Shown: piece after piece, positions 1-9,262 of the stretch
How the letters are laid out: the number at the start of each line of letters is the position of its first letter
Position numbering within the stretch: position 1 is the first letter of the stretch
Assembly: GCA_016743945.1 (NCBI GenBank)
Contig: JADGFI010000011.1
Coordinates: forward strand, 1 to 64,000
DNA from: Desulfobacteraceae bacterium
GTDB lineage: Bacteria; Desulfobacterota; Desulfobacteria; Desulfobacterales; Desulfobacteraceae
Direction: 5' to 3'
Length of the DNA: 64,000 bases
Translations under genes and position numbers: made by a program
Notes under the pieces: generated by a model
Database searches by the model: none
What the model was told of the DNA's origin: nothing
The model's input: the letters and a program-made list of their open reading frames with translations, nothing else

Positions 1-43
1 CAATAGGTTATAACATTGTGCTTTGAGCTGTTATTTCAGATGC

Positions 44-530
44 TTATGGACCACCGGGGCACCCCGTGAAGGAGTACAGTTTTCTCAAATGAGATATGGC
101 TTTGTACTTTAGTTGATCCTTTGTTCTTGCCGGAACCCCTGAATGAACCCCAACTTTTAAATCACAATTCAAATATTCATCTGGATTCAATCCCGGTGAA
201 TATGCGGGCAGGTGAAATACTTGAATTTTTGTTTCATGCTCTTTTAATCAATCCTTAACCAGATGGCTATGGTGGACTTTTGGGTTATCCAGAATCAAGA
301 ACACTTTTTGCTCTGAATCTTTAATCAGTCTCCTCATGAATTTGATCAATGTTTGAGAATTCATCTTATCGTGATAGACCATAAATCAGACTTTGCCCTG
401 ATTTGTGACTGTTGAAATCAAGTTAACCCATTTATATTTTGGGTGTATGCGGATAGCAGGTGTCTCTCCACGTGGTGAATAACTTCGACCATGGTAAGCA
501 CCTTTGGCCTGTTCAACATAACGACGTTTA
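44..530 (-). pseudogene. Degenerate IS630-family transposase (C-terminal half)
   Basis: The minus strand reads as the C-terminal part of an IS630/Tc1-type DDE transposase. Visible blocks are YVEQAKGAYHGRSY, then GETPAIRIHPKYKW, then FLILDNPKVHHSH around the second catalytic Asp, then LPAYSPGLNPDEYLNCDLK carrying the final acidic residue. Two in-frame TGA codons interrupt it, after GKV and after LVKD. From the family consensus they stand where Arg and Trp would be, so they are point nonsense mutations. The reading frame stops at TAA 44-46. No N-terminal helix-turn-helix half can be read upstream, so the gene is truncated as well as mutated. Not expressed as a working transposase. Confidence 0.85.
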
Positions 531-711
531 ATGACAGTTCACATATATTACGCATACCACCATTCATAGCTTCCATCCGGATTGATGCTTCCAGAGTTGA
601 GTTCCTCTCACGGAATCCCTCTCCAGGCAAAAGCCAAGGGTTTCATTGTCTTTCGGGCTCCGCACAAAATCATTACTAATAATGCACGCCGAAAATAGAA
701 ACCTGCTGGTT
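502..711. repeat. Dispersed repeat, copy 1
   Basis: A stretch of about 200 bp that recurs in the same orientation at about 9263-9475, at very roughly 80 percent identity by eye. The shared part runs from TTTGGCCTGT through GACGTTTA and CCAGAGTTGAG to GCACGCCGAAA. This copy abuts and slightly overlaps the IS630 remnant. No intact protein is encoded. The short minus-strand open frames in both copies give similar peptides only because the DNA is similar. Confidence 0.7.
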
Positions 712-894
712 ATTAGAAATACCCTTAATAAAAAACAAAGATGAGAAAAAGAACCGGCAAAGGGCAGAGGACCTGCGTCATCTGTAGTTGCGGGTCCGGC
801 TTTATTGAGATGGGGAGCCTAGGGAGGATTGTCCTTACTGTGGTGAAAAAGCAAAGGACTGAACTATATCTCCCCGGGCTCGCCGGACGGGGTG

Positions 895-1278
895 TTATTT
901 TTTCATTGTCAGGTAGAGCGGACCTGGTTTTAGGATACCAGCCAGCTGATCGGTTGTGGCTGTAAGGCCTTTGACTTCATCATAACCTTTGGTGAGCAGA
1001 TAGGCATAGGCCATGGCTGCCCGGAATACAGAAGCACAAAAGGGAACGATGAATTTGTCCTTGGGGACTTCATTCAACCGGTCGGGAAGTTTATTCAAAG
1101 GGATATGTTTGGCAAAGGGAAAGCTTACCTGGCTGACCTCTTCATCGGTACGAATATCCAGAAAGATAAAATGATCGTTGGACAGAACGCGCTGGGCCTC
1201 CTCCAGACTCATGCCGTATTCACCGGTGCCAAAAAAATCAAAATCCATTTCTTTGAGTATATCATCAAAAGTTTCCAT
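895..1278 (-). CDS. Rhodanese-like domain protein
   Basis: A 127-residue single-domain rhodanese homologue. Family members move sulfane sulfur onto or from an active-site cysteine. The loop FIVPFCASVFRAAMAYAYL supplies a C-x4-R active-site motif, and FLDIRTDEEV is the usual rhodanese block near the domain start. No signal peptide or membrane segment is seen, so it is probably cytoplasmic. The ATG at 1278 is chosen because AAGGAG lies about 8 bases upstream; an upstream in-frame ATG at 1320 has no ribosome-binding site. It stands alone between transposon remnants, with no operon partner to reveal the sulfur acceptor. Confidence 0.82.
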   Translation of the reverse strand: METFDDILKEMDFDFFGTGEYGMSLEEAQRVLSNDHFIFLDIRTDEEVSQVSFPFAKHIPLNKLPDRLNEVPKDKFIVPFCASVFRAAMAYAYLLTKGYDEVKGLTATTDQLAGILKPGPLYLTMKK

Positions 1279-1320
1279 TACAACGTATTCTCCTTTTTCA
1301 ATAAATGAGGTGGTTATCAA

Positions 1321-1825
1321 CTTATGTCAAAAGAATGAGATATTGAGGGACCTTGAAAAGTCAAATTGAATAATTTTTCACACCTTACCGTTATATTCAG
1401 AACAGGTTTTCATCCTAATTCTGATCGTGTGAAAAACAGCAATTCCACTTTTTATGAGCCAGTTAATAACATCATGCTCAAAACGGGATTAACTCTAGCC
1501 AAAACCGGATGAATTTGTCAATAAATGTTTTACTAATTCTGATTATAACGGATTTGGGGATCTGATGTAAAATATGCAGAAAAATAAGTTCATTATGATA
1601 GGGTTGAATCGCCAAAAAAAACTTTAGCATACGGAATGTGATCAATCCAACTTCTGACAGTATATCAAAAACTATTTCTCGAATATCAAGATTACAATAA
1701 TCCCATCCCTGGACCTCATATCAATTGAAATTTGATCTAAAAAAAAAATCCAAACGTAAGGTGTTTTTCAAATATTTTGTGCAAAGTAACCTTGAAGTTT
1801 TTTTGTTTTAGACATCTATATTTTT
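1321..1825. other. Gene-free AT-rich stretch
   Basis: AT-rich sequence between the rhodanese start and the IS3 remnant. I see no open frame with a ribosome-binding site, no strong hairpin and no recognisable RNA. Promoter elements for the rhodanese gene probably lie near 1320-1400, but none is clear enough to mark. Confidence 0.5.
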
Positions 1826-1828
1826 CTA

Positions 1829-2212
1829 CATGCTTTTGAGCAATTGATGTGTGCTGGGCAGTTCCCTCAAAGGGTCATAGCCGAATTCCGGATGCCTCAT
1901 GTACTGCTTGTCAATCAGACGCACCAACAGAAGGTTATCATTCGTTTCTGGGACGGGTTTATAGTAGAAAACTGAACGAGATACGCCTGCCGGCCTACAT
2001 TGACGCCGGATCGAATAGACTGAGTCAGGTTTTACCCAATTCCGACGCGTTGAAACCGGCAGGCTCATAACTTTTTTTCGAGCCACTTGATGTCCATCTT
2101 CAGTCGCCCGATCTCCTCGTAAAGTGGAGCCGTGATTTCATCCTCGCTCTTTGACTGCCACTTTGGCCTTAAATTTGTCCGAAAATTGTCTTCTTTTTCT
2201 TGTCATTTTCAT
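1829..2212 (-). pseudogene. IS3-family element remnant (orfA with internal deletion, truncated orfB)
   Basis: orfA starts at ATG 2212 as MKMTRKRRQFSDKFKAKVAV, the standard IS3 orfA beginning. It then jumps straight to KSEDEITAPLYEEIGRLKMD, the coiled-coil C-terminus, so most of the helix-turn-helix region is deleted. orfA ends at TGA 2067-2065 with an ATGA overlap into orfB. orfB keeps only its N-terminal HTH_21-like part (YSIRRQCRPAGVSRSVFYYK, then RLIDKQYMRHPEFGYDPL) and ends before the integrase DDE domain. Both products must be inactive. The surroundings contain four other mobile-element remnants. Confidence 0.85.
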
Positions 2213-2378
2213 GGGTCTTTTCTTACCATGTTCAGGACGCAGATTCCACTTAAGCCAGTGGTCTAAAAATTGGGGTTAACCGTATTTTTTCGTGCAGAAT
2301 ATTTTCAATTTTTCACCTTTGAATCTTTGAACATCTACGGCTACATCCGTAGCATTTTCCTTGTTGAGTTTTCGTTTA

Positions 2379-2627
2379 TCAAGGGTCAAACTTCAATTGC
2401 AATTTTTGTTTGATCGTCTTGAGAATTTTATTCTTGTTTGGAAATTTGAGCCGATCTTTTTTTTCAACTAATTTTCCATTAACCCAAACAGTAAATTCTC
2501 CTATCTTACCAGTTGAATCAAGTTCAACTTCGATTCCAGATTCAGTTTTAACAAAAGCTGCCACACGGGAAGCAAACAAACGATTATGAAGTCAAATTTT
2601 ACAATATCGTATAGATACATTTTGCAT
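2379..2627 (-). CDS. SelW/Rdx-like selenoprotein, TGA read as selenocysteine
   Basis: Conventional ORF calling sees only a 66-codon fragment ending at 2579, but reading through the TGA at 2594-2592 joins it to a good start. The product is 82 residues beginning MQNVSIRYCKIU, giving a CxxU redox motif (Cys9, Sec12). It continues with FASRVAAFVKTESGIEVEL, GEFTVWVNGKLVEKK and a lysine-rich end. This matches the Rdx/SelW thioredoxin-like fold: a short N-terminal strand, CxxU, a helix, then a VxVDGKLV-like strand. Start ATG 2627 is preceded by AAGGTA at about 10 bases; an alternative ATG lies at 2654. A selenocysteine insertion element should lie just after the TGA (2591-2555), but I could not fold it with confidence. 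The function is presumed thiol/selenol redox chemistry; the partner is unknown. Confidence 0.78.
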
Positions 2628-2654
2628 TGAGTTACTTACCTTGTCTTTGGTCAT

Positions 2655-3469
2655 GATTAGGTTAATAATATTTTTTAAATTTATATTTTTTAAACCGGCT
2701 CAAGATACCCCGATCAAATTCAACGCTGATTATGGCATTTTCTGAATCTATTTTCACTAACAATAAATTATTAGTCTGTCGCCGCAAACTGAATACCAAG
2801 GGCTGCAAATGTGGCAGCGAATGATCGCTGTAGCCAGCCAGACCAGCGGCGGTGTTAATAAATTCAGACGCCAATGGAAAAAAACAAGGAAAGATACCTG
2901 TTTAATGAAAAGAACCTGGCCCAGGTTCAATTAATTTTGCATGTCATTATCACAGGAATTCAACAAAGACCGAGGCCAATGTTCAAGTGTCCTTGCTGCA
3001 AGTCGCAATGATTATTTTAGGCTTTCGGGCTTGTTCGACAACCGGATAAGATCGGGGTTCGCTTTGCTCGCACGATCGATCCTTATTCGTTGGATATTTT
3101 TTAAAGTGGTTTAACTTCGATTACAGTTTTTTAGGGGAGGATCAACCTGCCTTACCAACAGCATTAGACGCAAATTCAATATACCGTGCTTGACCACAGC
3201 CATAATCAATGTCATTGCTTTAAAAACAACGGTTGGAATTGATTCCCTGTTCTTTCCTGAAAGAAAATTACCTATTGTATTTTTTTCCATTATATTCCTT
3301 AATTTTATATATGGCTCAAATTTATATTTATCTATAAAAACATCATTAAAATCAGTGGGTGCTTGCGCAATAAGTAACGTTACATACCGTTCTTTTTATT
3401 CTTCATCCCCTTGGCCCCTTTCAAGCCACTGTCAGCCTGGATCTCTGTTGTCAGGAACCTTCTCCAAAG
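2655..3469. other. Intergenic stretch with possible transposase debris
   Basis: About 800 bp without a convincing gene. A plus-strand frame at about 2974-3010 encodes MFKCPCCKSQ, which resembles the zinc-binding end of a transposase. A one-base shift continues it as MIILGFRACSTTG, and a frame reading FLKWFNFDYSFLGEDQPALPTA follows. This could be the tail of a decayed transposase, but I cannot name the family. A minus-strand open frame at 2662-2874 (70 codons) has no ribosome-binding site and no familiar motif. Confidence 0.35.
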
Positions 3470-3519
3470 TAAACACCTTCTTCCGGGCGAAGAAAGCATC
3501 GCCCGGAAGAAGGTGTTTA
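3470..3519 (-). terminator. Strong hairpin after the DUF169 gene
   Basis: A perfect 21-bp inverted repeat (3470-3490 and 3499-3519) with an 8-base loop. It begins two bases after the stop codon of the minus-strand DUF169 gene. It lacks a good T run on the minus strand, so it may protect the 3' end of the message as well as terminate. Confidence 0.75.
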
Positions 3520-3521
3520 TC

Positions 3522-4409
3522 TTATTTTGATTTTTTGGGTTTTGTGAATGTCAGGAAAGGACAAAGTTTGCAAATATCAAATCCAGGGTAGGTTTCTCCG
3601 GTCCGCGGGAAGGAAACCCCTCCGTCCCGTAATATTCTTTCCAGCATCCAGTGAATCGTGGGTTCCATCTGTGTGTAGGGCATAATCCAGTTGATTTCGC
3701 CCTGTTCTGTTTTGCCGGCTGTATAACTGCTGCTGCACATTTGGGTGATATTGAATTTTTGAGTCACATGGCATTGTACACACCCATGGCAGATGGATGA
3801 ATTCATGGTCATGACCGCCTGAAAAGGATGGGTATCAAAGGTGGCACACCAGTCATTGGCCAGATGATAGGACTGCAGGACATCGCACATGCCATGAATC
3901 AGGTCGGGTGTAAAAGGAGCCTTGTGCAGAGGTGCGGTGGCAAAGGCAAGGGGTCCTTGGGCAAGCCTTTTTTTGGTTTTTACAAAGCGCTCTGCCTGAT
4001 CCCAGTCCTTTGTGTATTTCAGATGACTCTTGATCTCGCCATCGTCCAGTTCTTTCCATTTCATCACATATTTTGCATTTGTGCAGCCCATTTTGTCTTG
4101 TGTGCCGAGCAGGACATCGCCTCGCTGTCGAGACGCTGCAACATATGCACAAAAGGTTATGGGGTGAAGCGAAACCTTGTATTCCACTTTTTCCTTGAAT
4201 TCTTCAAGCTCTGCCTCATCAAAAAAATATTTAACCGCAACAGGATAGTACTTCATTTTCAAAAGATTCCGCAGTGAAAAGACCATATCCGAATGGCTGA
4301 GTTTCCCATCGTTGGCATCGGCATTTTCAAGCAGTCGCTTGGCCAGTTCCACGTCATCCATATACATGGTGGTGTCCAGGGGTGTTATACTATTTTTATC
4401 TGTCATCAT
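3522..4409 (-). CDS. DUF169-family protein
   Basis: A 295-residue protein matching the DUF169 family, which is widespread in anaerobes and methanogens and has no firm function. Typical features are MKYYPVAVKYFF near residue 50, a central GPLAFATAPLHKAPF block, and a Cys-rich second half (SSICHGCVQCH, then TQMCSSSYTAG, then FDICKLCPF at the end). These could bind a metal or an Fe-S cluster. No signal peptide or membrane segment is seen. The ATG at 4409 follows AAGGAAT. The gene is followed at once by a strong hairpin and stands alone, so the context gives no hint of the substrate. Confidence 0.85.
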   Translation of the reverse strand: MMTDKNSITPLDTTMYMDDVELAKRLLENADANDGKLSHSDMVFSLRNLLKMKYYPVAVKYFFDEAELEEFKEKVEYKVSLHPITFCAYVAASRQRGDVLLGTQDKMGCTNAKYVMKWKELDDGEIKSHLKYTKDWDQAERFVKTKKRLAQGPLAFATAPLHKAPFTPDLIHGMCDVLQSYHLANDWCATFDTHPFQAVMTMNSSICHGCVQCHVTQKFNITQMCSSSYTAGKTEQGEINWIMPYTQMEPTIHWMLERILRDGGVSFPRTGETYPGFDICKLCPFLTFTKPKKSK

Positions 4410-5058
4410 TATTCCTTTTTAGTGATAATTTATGTCTGTTAAAAAGACATCTGTGCATTTTCCCTATTCATTCAGTTGTCATCGATAAACTGATATCCAA
4501 ATAGTAGAGAGGAACTTATTCTTTGTCAATGGCAGTAAAAAAAAGATCGAAATTTATTGTTTTATTAAACAAAGCATAATAAATTTTATCAAAACCTAAA
4601 TATACATAGCAGAACAACCGCCACAAAAAACAGGTGGATGTAAATATGCTATCGCCAGCAATTCTCCCATTTTAGACGATAAGTTTTCTTAAAAATTATT
4701 TTCAGGTGGAGCGCCAAACTGCACTGGGATATGTATGTATGTCATTCCAAGTGATTTTAACGTAAAAATGAGCGGTGGCAAGGTTCTGAGCAATACATGA
4801 GTGAATGTTAAGATAGAAATAGATTCCATACTAAAATACAAATATCACCCCTTGCCATCCGTTCAATTTTTTGGTTAGCGGGCTTTGACCCAATCTGTGC
4901 CGTTTAAAAAGTATAGCCGTCAGGGAGTTTGCCTAATATAATGAGAATGAAGCTCGCATAGAATCCTCTTACTCTAAAAATAAATAAATACAAGAGGATA
5001 AACGCATAAGTCAATTAGTTTCCCTGCGGATGGACTTTTTCCACGGCACGACTTCGTA
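4410..5058. other. Gene-free intergenic region
   Basis: About 650 bp, AT-rich, between two minus-strand genes. No open frame with coding character, no RNA gene and no insertion-sequence end is evident. A weak 8-bp inverted repeat (ATCCTCTT / AAGAGGAT) lies near 4967-5000, shortly after the end of the FAH-family gene; it lacks a T run. Confidence 0.5.
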
Positions 5059-6033
5059 TTACTTAATCACAATAGTAAAAGAACCGAGGATGTCTCCTGA
5101 AACCGTCACGGTATCACCTGATTTTAAAAATCTACTATCTTTTCCAGCTGATTTTACTATCAAATTTACTTTTGTAAATCTGCTAAAATTTAGTAGTGAA
5201 GAAAGTTTTGCTTTCCAGGCTGACACCTGAAGGGCAATACCATCGGGAGTACCGGTCAGTATAACATCACCCTTTTCAGGCAGGTTATCCGGATATTTGG
5301 AATAGATATATTGCAACATCTGTCCCGGTGAATAGATAAGATTGGCCGTTGTATCGTGTTGTCGAATTTCTCCATTGACCAGACATTTCAGGTCAACCTT
5401 TAATACCTTATCTTCAGTGCCCACTAAAGGGATCCAGATCTTATCATTAACCGGCAGAAAACCGGGGAAACTCTTTGAAGCGCCCCAGTAATCTAAACGA
5501 TTTTTCATCCCTTCCCCAAGAATCTGGAGATACCGGGAGCCATAATCAATGGAGAGAAGAAAACCGATCTTCGGCATTGATATTCCTTTATTTATCTTAT
5601 CCCATTCGACATCTTCTAACAGAACAAATGCTAATTCAACTTCATAATCAAGGAGTGGATTTATGGTAGAGCATTCTTTTTTTATAAGTTTCTCCAGGTC
5701 CGGTTCTGTTTTTTCTGCCATATCTAATAATTGGTTTTGGCCAGGGATGGCAACAAATTCAGGACGAACTCTGAGGGAATCAACTTCTTTTATAAAGATT
5801 GGCGGTCCTGCTTTTAAAATTTCCTGACTGGTCTCCTTCGCATGACTGATATAGGTTAATCCAAAACCAAATATTCTTTTGGGATTATACCGGTACCGAA
5901 CAACACTACCCTCCTTTTCATTGAAATATTCAACCCGGGTAACGGTTACCTCTTCATTTGAATCTTGTAATATATAAACAATAGTTGATACTGCCACGAC
6001 TAACAGTAAACCTGATATAATTTTTTTATACAT
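5059..6033 (-). CDS. Membrane-anchored fumarylacetoacetate hydrolase (FAH)-family protein
   Basis: A 324-residue protein. Residues 5-22 (ISGLLLVVAVSTIVYILQ) form a hydrophobic signal anchor, unusual in a family that is normally cytoplasmic. The rest reads as an FAH C-terminal-type fold: GFGLTYISHAKE, LLDYEVELAFVL (carboxylate metal ligands), SIDYGSRYLQ, KSFPGFLPV and the diagnostic SPGQMLQYIYSK...GDVILTGTPDGIA. Family members hydrolyse or decarboxylate beta-keto acids with Mg or Mn. Here the domain would face the periplasm, so the usual substrate classes may not apply. ATG 6033 follows GAGGAG. It is monocistronic and next to an IS4 element. Confidence 0.82.
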   Translation of the reverse strand: MYKKIISGLLLVVAVSTIVYILQDSNEEVTVTRVEYFNEKEGSVVRYRYNPKRIFGFGLTYISHAKETSQEILKAGPPIFIKEVDSLRVRPEFVAIPGQNQLLDMAEKTEPDLEKLIKKECSTINPLLDYEVELAFVLLEDVEWDKINKGISMPKIGFLLSIDYGSRYLQILGEGMKNRLDYWGASKSFPGFLPVNDKIWIPLVGTEDKVLKVDLKCLVNGEIRQHDTTANLIYSPGQMLQYIYSKYPDNLPEKGDVILTGTPDGIALQVSAWKAKLSSLLNFSRFTKVNLIVKSAGKDSRFLKSGDTVTVSGDILGSFTIVIK

Positions 6034-6249
6034 ACAAATCTCCTCTCATTGTGACACTATAATTTCAATTGAAACCATTTAGAATATTATTTTGACTAAC
6101 ATCCTTTATTAACTCAACTGGATTAACTTCAAAAAGGATAAAAAGGATAAAAACTACTGAAATTATTATAGAAATAAGTTGAAGAGCCAGTTATTTGATA
6201 TATAGTGAATTAGCGAGAAACACAATAATATCAAACAGAAAGGGCTCGA

Positions 6250-7623
6250 ATGGAACATAACAATAGTGATTCTGAAACACAAGCTAACATCCAAATTCTT
6301 GGTAAAATTGATGATTTTTTCAACACATTTAATATTGCTACAACCTTGCATCGATGTGGTGTTAGAAAAAGGCATGGGCATAGTGTGCGTTCATTGATGA
6401 TGGCAATTTTCACTCTGCCTTTTGTGAATAAAAATTTTTTTAGAGGTATTGTGATCAACGACAATTTAACATTTGGTAAAGATGCCGCATATGATTTTCT
6501 CAAAGGATGTAATTCCAACTGGAGACGACTGTTATTGACCATCGGCATAAAAATTTATAGTTTTCTAAACAGATTGACAGACGAGACACGAGAGTCTTTT
6601 CTAATTGTGGATGACAGTCCTTACGACCGTTCTCGATCCAAAAGCGTAGAACTTCTGTCTCGAGTATGGGATCATAGTAACGGGCGTTTCATCAAGGGTT
6701 TCCGGATGCTCACGATTTGTTGGTCTGACGGGACCAGTTGCCTACCATTGGATTTTTCACTGCTATCATCAACGGATGCTAAAAAACGGCTTTGTGAAAA
6801 TCGCAAATCAATGGACAAAATATGTTGTGCATGGAAACGGCGGCAGGAGGCAACAATCAAAGCTCCTGAGAATTTAGAAACCATGGTCAAACGAATATTG
6901 GCCGCTGGCGTTCAGGCCAAATATCTTTTGATGGACAGCTGGTTTACAATGCCTGCAACCATTACAGCGCTAAGCAAAGATATTGATGTTATCGGCATGG
7001 TGAAAAAAACTTCGAAGATTCATTATGAATACAATGGTCATCAAATCGATCTGAAAGCTATCTATCGGAAACTCAAGAAACGTCGTGGACGGGCAAAGAT
7101 CCTGGCAAGTGTCATAATCACATTAAAAGGCGGATTGCCTGCAAAACTTGTATTTGTCCGGGATAGGCGCAAAAAAGACTGGCTGGCACTGATATCCACA
7201 AACCTTGAACTGTCAAATGAAGATATTGTTCGAATTTACGGCAAGCGTTGGGACATCGAAGTGTTTTTTAAAATGGCCAAGCAGCATTTGAAACTGGTAA
7301 AGGAAATCCAGTGCCGTGACTATGATGCTCTAGTGGCTCACACCAGTATTGTTTTTATGCGATATATATTTCTGGCTTATCAAAATCGAATAACGACAGA
7401 TAATAGAACCTTTGGCGAGTTATTTTATGCCTGTTGTGATGAAATCTCTGATATTTCTTTTGTTGAATCACTTTACAGAATAATGACGCTTGCCGGAAAC
7501 CGATTAAAAACCCTTGGCAGTTATTGTGAAAAAACAGCAACGGCATTTTTCGATGCAATTATGGAAACTGCCCTGCAATGCGCTGGTTTGTTAGAAAAGC
7601 CAAAGTTAGGTAGTAATTTTTAA
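6250..7623 (+). CDS. IS4-family transposase, apparently intact
   Basis: 457 residues with an uninterrupted DDE set: FLIVDDSPYDRSRSK (first Asp), KYLLMDSWF (second Asp), and YGKRWDIEVFFKMAKQHLKLVKE, the Y-x2-R/W-E signature of IS4 transposases holding the catalytic Glu. ATG 6250 has AAAGGG upstream. Unlike the other elements here it shows no stop or frameshift, so it may be a recent arrival. I could not define the terminal inverted repeats. The only candidate is CTCAACT at 6113-6119 against AGTTGAG at 7631-7637, which is too short to be sure. Confidence 0.9.
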   Translation: MEHNNSDSETQANIQILGKIDDFFNTFNIATTLHRCGVRKRHGHSVRSLMMAIFTLPFVNKNFFRGIVINDNLTFGKDAAYDFLKGCNSNWRRLLLTIGIKIYSFLNRLTDETRESFLIVDDSPYDRSRSKSVELLSRVWDHSNGRFIKGFRMLTICWSDGTSCLPLDFSLLSSTDAKKRLCENRKSMDKICCAWKRRQEATIKAPENLETMVKRILAAGVQAKYLLMDSWFTMPATITALSKDIDVIGMVKKTSKIHYEYNGHQIDLKAIYRKLKKRRGRAKILASVIITLKGGLPAKLVFVRDRRKKDWLALISTNLELSNEDIVRIYGKRWDIEVFFKMAKQHLKLVKEIQCRDYDALVAHTSIVFMRYIFLAYQNRITTDNRTFGELFYACCDEISDISFVESLYRIMTLAGNRLKTLGSYCEKTATAFFDAIMETALQCAGLLEKPKLGSNF

Positions 7624-7887
7624 ACCAGAAAGTTGAGAAATTTAGTAATTATTTGTAATCATTTTCATTTTTTATATTGAGTTGTAAAAAATAAAAATTG
7701 CGATTAATGAATAAATCACTATAAAAGCATAATATGATAAAGGATTATTTTTTTTTGAATAATAATTTGCTTCAAGCCCTTTCGAACCCGCAATGATTTT
7801 ACCAGAAATTGGATTGTATTAATGCGACAGTGGGAAAAAATGATGATCGTTTTGAACTCAGGGTCGTCCCTATACAATAAACTGAAA

Positions 7888-8592
7888 TCAATCATAAAAT
7901 GAACTAGGCAAAATGCCGGACATAGACTTGAAGTCGCGTATAAAATGCGCTTGGTCTGCATAACCGAATTCATAGGCAATATCGATAAGATTTCCTGAGA
8001 CTGAACTATACTGTAATTTTTCTAAAACTCTCTGAAATCGCACCAGTTTAGCAAATTTTTTTGGTGGGATTCCCAGTATATGTTTAAACTTCCGTTCCAG
8101 AGTTCTATTGCTCACATTCAAAGTACGTGCAAGTTCCCCAACCTGTATCTGACCGTCACGAGCGTCGATCAGGGCGATGGCGTTTTCATAAGTTCTATCG
8201 CTTAATATGCGGGAAACATTAACATTGCTCAATATTTTTTCAAGTAAGCGTTTCCTGAGGTCGGTGGTGTTTCGCCGTAACAGCCAATCACCGATGGTAT
8301 CGCTATCCAGATCATAAATGTGAGGAAGTTCAATCATCGTATTAACCAGTTCACAGGGGCTAATATTGGTAAAATTCGGCATTCTGCCCACTCTGAAATG
8401 CACGATGATCAGTTCAAAATGGCCGAGCGGAACACTTGTTTTCTGAGTGTAGGGTCCTGCAAGAAAAATTCTACAGGTCGAATCAGACAACAGGAATGCA
8501 AGATCAAAATAACCGTCTGGTAGGATTTCATATTCCCTTGATCTTTTGAATCTCTCACGGGGAACAAACCGGTAACTGTCGATTAATCCCAT
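7888..8592 (-). CDS. AraC-family transcriptional regulator
   Basis: 234 residues. The C-terminal about 100 residues form the double helix-turn-helix: VGELARTLNVSNRTLERKFKHILGIPPKKFAKLVRFQRVL, then LIDIAYEFGYADQAHFIRDFKSMSGILPSSF. The N-terminal half (GLIDSYRFVPRERF, DGYFDLAFLL) resembles the sensor region of stand-alone AraC proteins with a DUF6597-type domain; the ligand is unknown. ATG 8592 is chosen because AGGAG lies 7 bases upstream. The open frame continues to 8760, but that extension runs through the 3' end of a group II intron remnant and is not coding. No clear target gene is adjacent. Confidence 0.88.
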   Translation of the reverse strand: MGLIDSYRFVPRERFKRSREYEILPDGYFDLAFLLSDSTCRIFLAGPYTQKTSVPLGHFELIIVHFRVGRMPNFTNISPCELVNTMIELPHIYDLDSDTIGDWLLRRNTTDLRKRLLEKILSNVNVSRILSDRTYENAIALIDARDGQIQVGELARTLNVSNRTLERKFKHILGIPPKKFAKLVRFQRVLEKLQYSSVSGNLIDIAYEFGYADQAHFIRDFKSMSGILPSSFYD

Positions 8593-8726
8593 AGTTGCAC
8601 TCCTGAATAATTTTATAGTTCTTTGGTTCTTGAATGCCGAGTTGAACAGCGACTGATAAGTCTGTCTGGTCAAACTCGTGGTTCTATGCGCCGCAGGCGC
8701 GTTGAACTTCCAACATCTCCGGTGAA

Positions 8727-9157
8727 ATGCCGGGTAGCCGGGGGCTGTTACCAGCCCCAAGCCCCCTCAGAACCCTGCATGAGACTTTCACCTCGCAGGG
8801 CTCAAGCATTGGTAAGGCGTCTTTCGATACCCGGCAGTTGATAGACTGCCTTCACGATACGCGGTTGTATACGGGATGCTCTTTCAAGCCCCTACGGCCG
8901 TCAGTAACATTACTGCTACTATCATCCACACCAATACGGTTATTCCGTTCAAATCGTTTCACGTGATTCAACACCGTGCCAGAAGTCTGCACATTTTCAT
9001 GGTCGGGCAAATTTTGAACCCGTATCTGCCCCATTACAGAACAGCATTCGCTTTATCTGACTCTCCTCTACCCGCATCCCCATAGGCCAACCTTGCGGTC
9101 AACTGTCCTTCCTTCGAAGGAGAAATACGGGCTTACCAAGTTCCACTTTTAACACAC
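8727..9157 (-). mobile_element. ORF-less group II intron remnant
   Basis: The minus strand from about 9157 (GTGTG, a plausible 5' end) contains AAGTGGAACTTGGTAAGCCC and AGGAGAGTCAGATAAAGCG, which look like domain I segments. It then reaches a perfect domain V and a domain VI-like hairpin (GGGGCTG-GTAA-CAGCCCC) ending near CTACCCG at about 8727. No reverse transcriptase/maturase is present, so the intron could move only if helped in trans. The boundaries are approximate. The 5' flank is the dispersed repeat copy 2. Confidence 0.7.
8770..8803 (-). ncRNA. Group II intron domain V
   Basis: Exactly 34 nt. On the minus strand it opens with GAGCCCTGC, whose AGC is the catalytic triad, and closes with GCAGGGTTC: 9 pairs including one G-T wobble. 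A two-base AT bulge, a 5-bp upper stem and a GAAA tetraloop complete it. Length, bulge and tetraloop all fit the canonical catalytic domain V. Confidence 0.88.
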
Positions 9158-9262
9158 AATGGGTTAGCATCTGTCTATCCGCCGGAGGGATCATAAATTA
9201 CGTGAAGCGACAACGGAACACTCCAACCATACCTCTTGCCTTTTGGCCCAGGCCTGTCAGCA

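Noticed and set aside
44..530. TGA codons in the IS630 remnant as selenocysteine.
   Set aside because: They fall at conserved Arg and Trp positions and there is no CxxU-like context.
8593..8760. N-terminal extension of the AraC regulator to 8760.
   Set aside because: The extension lies over the group II intron 3' end; a good ribosome-binding site marks ATG 8592.
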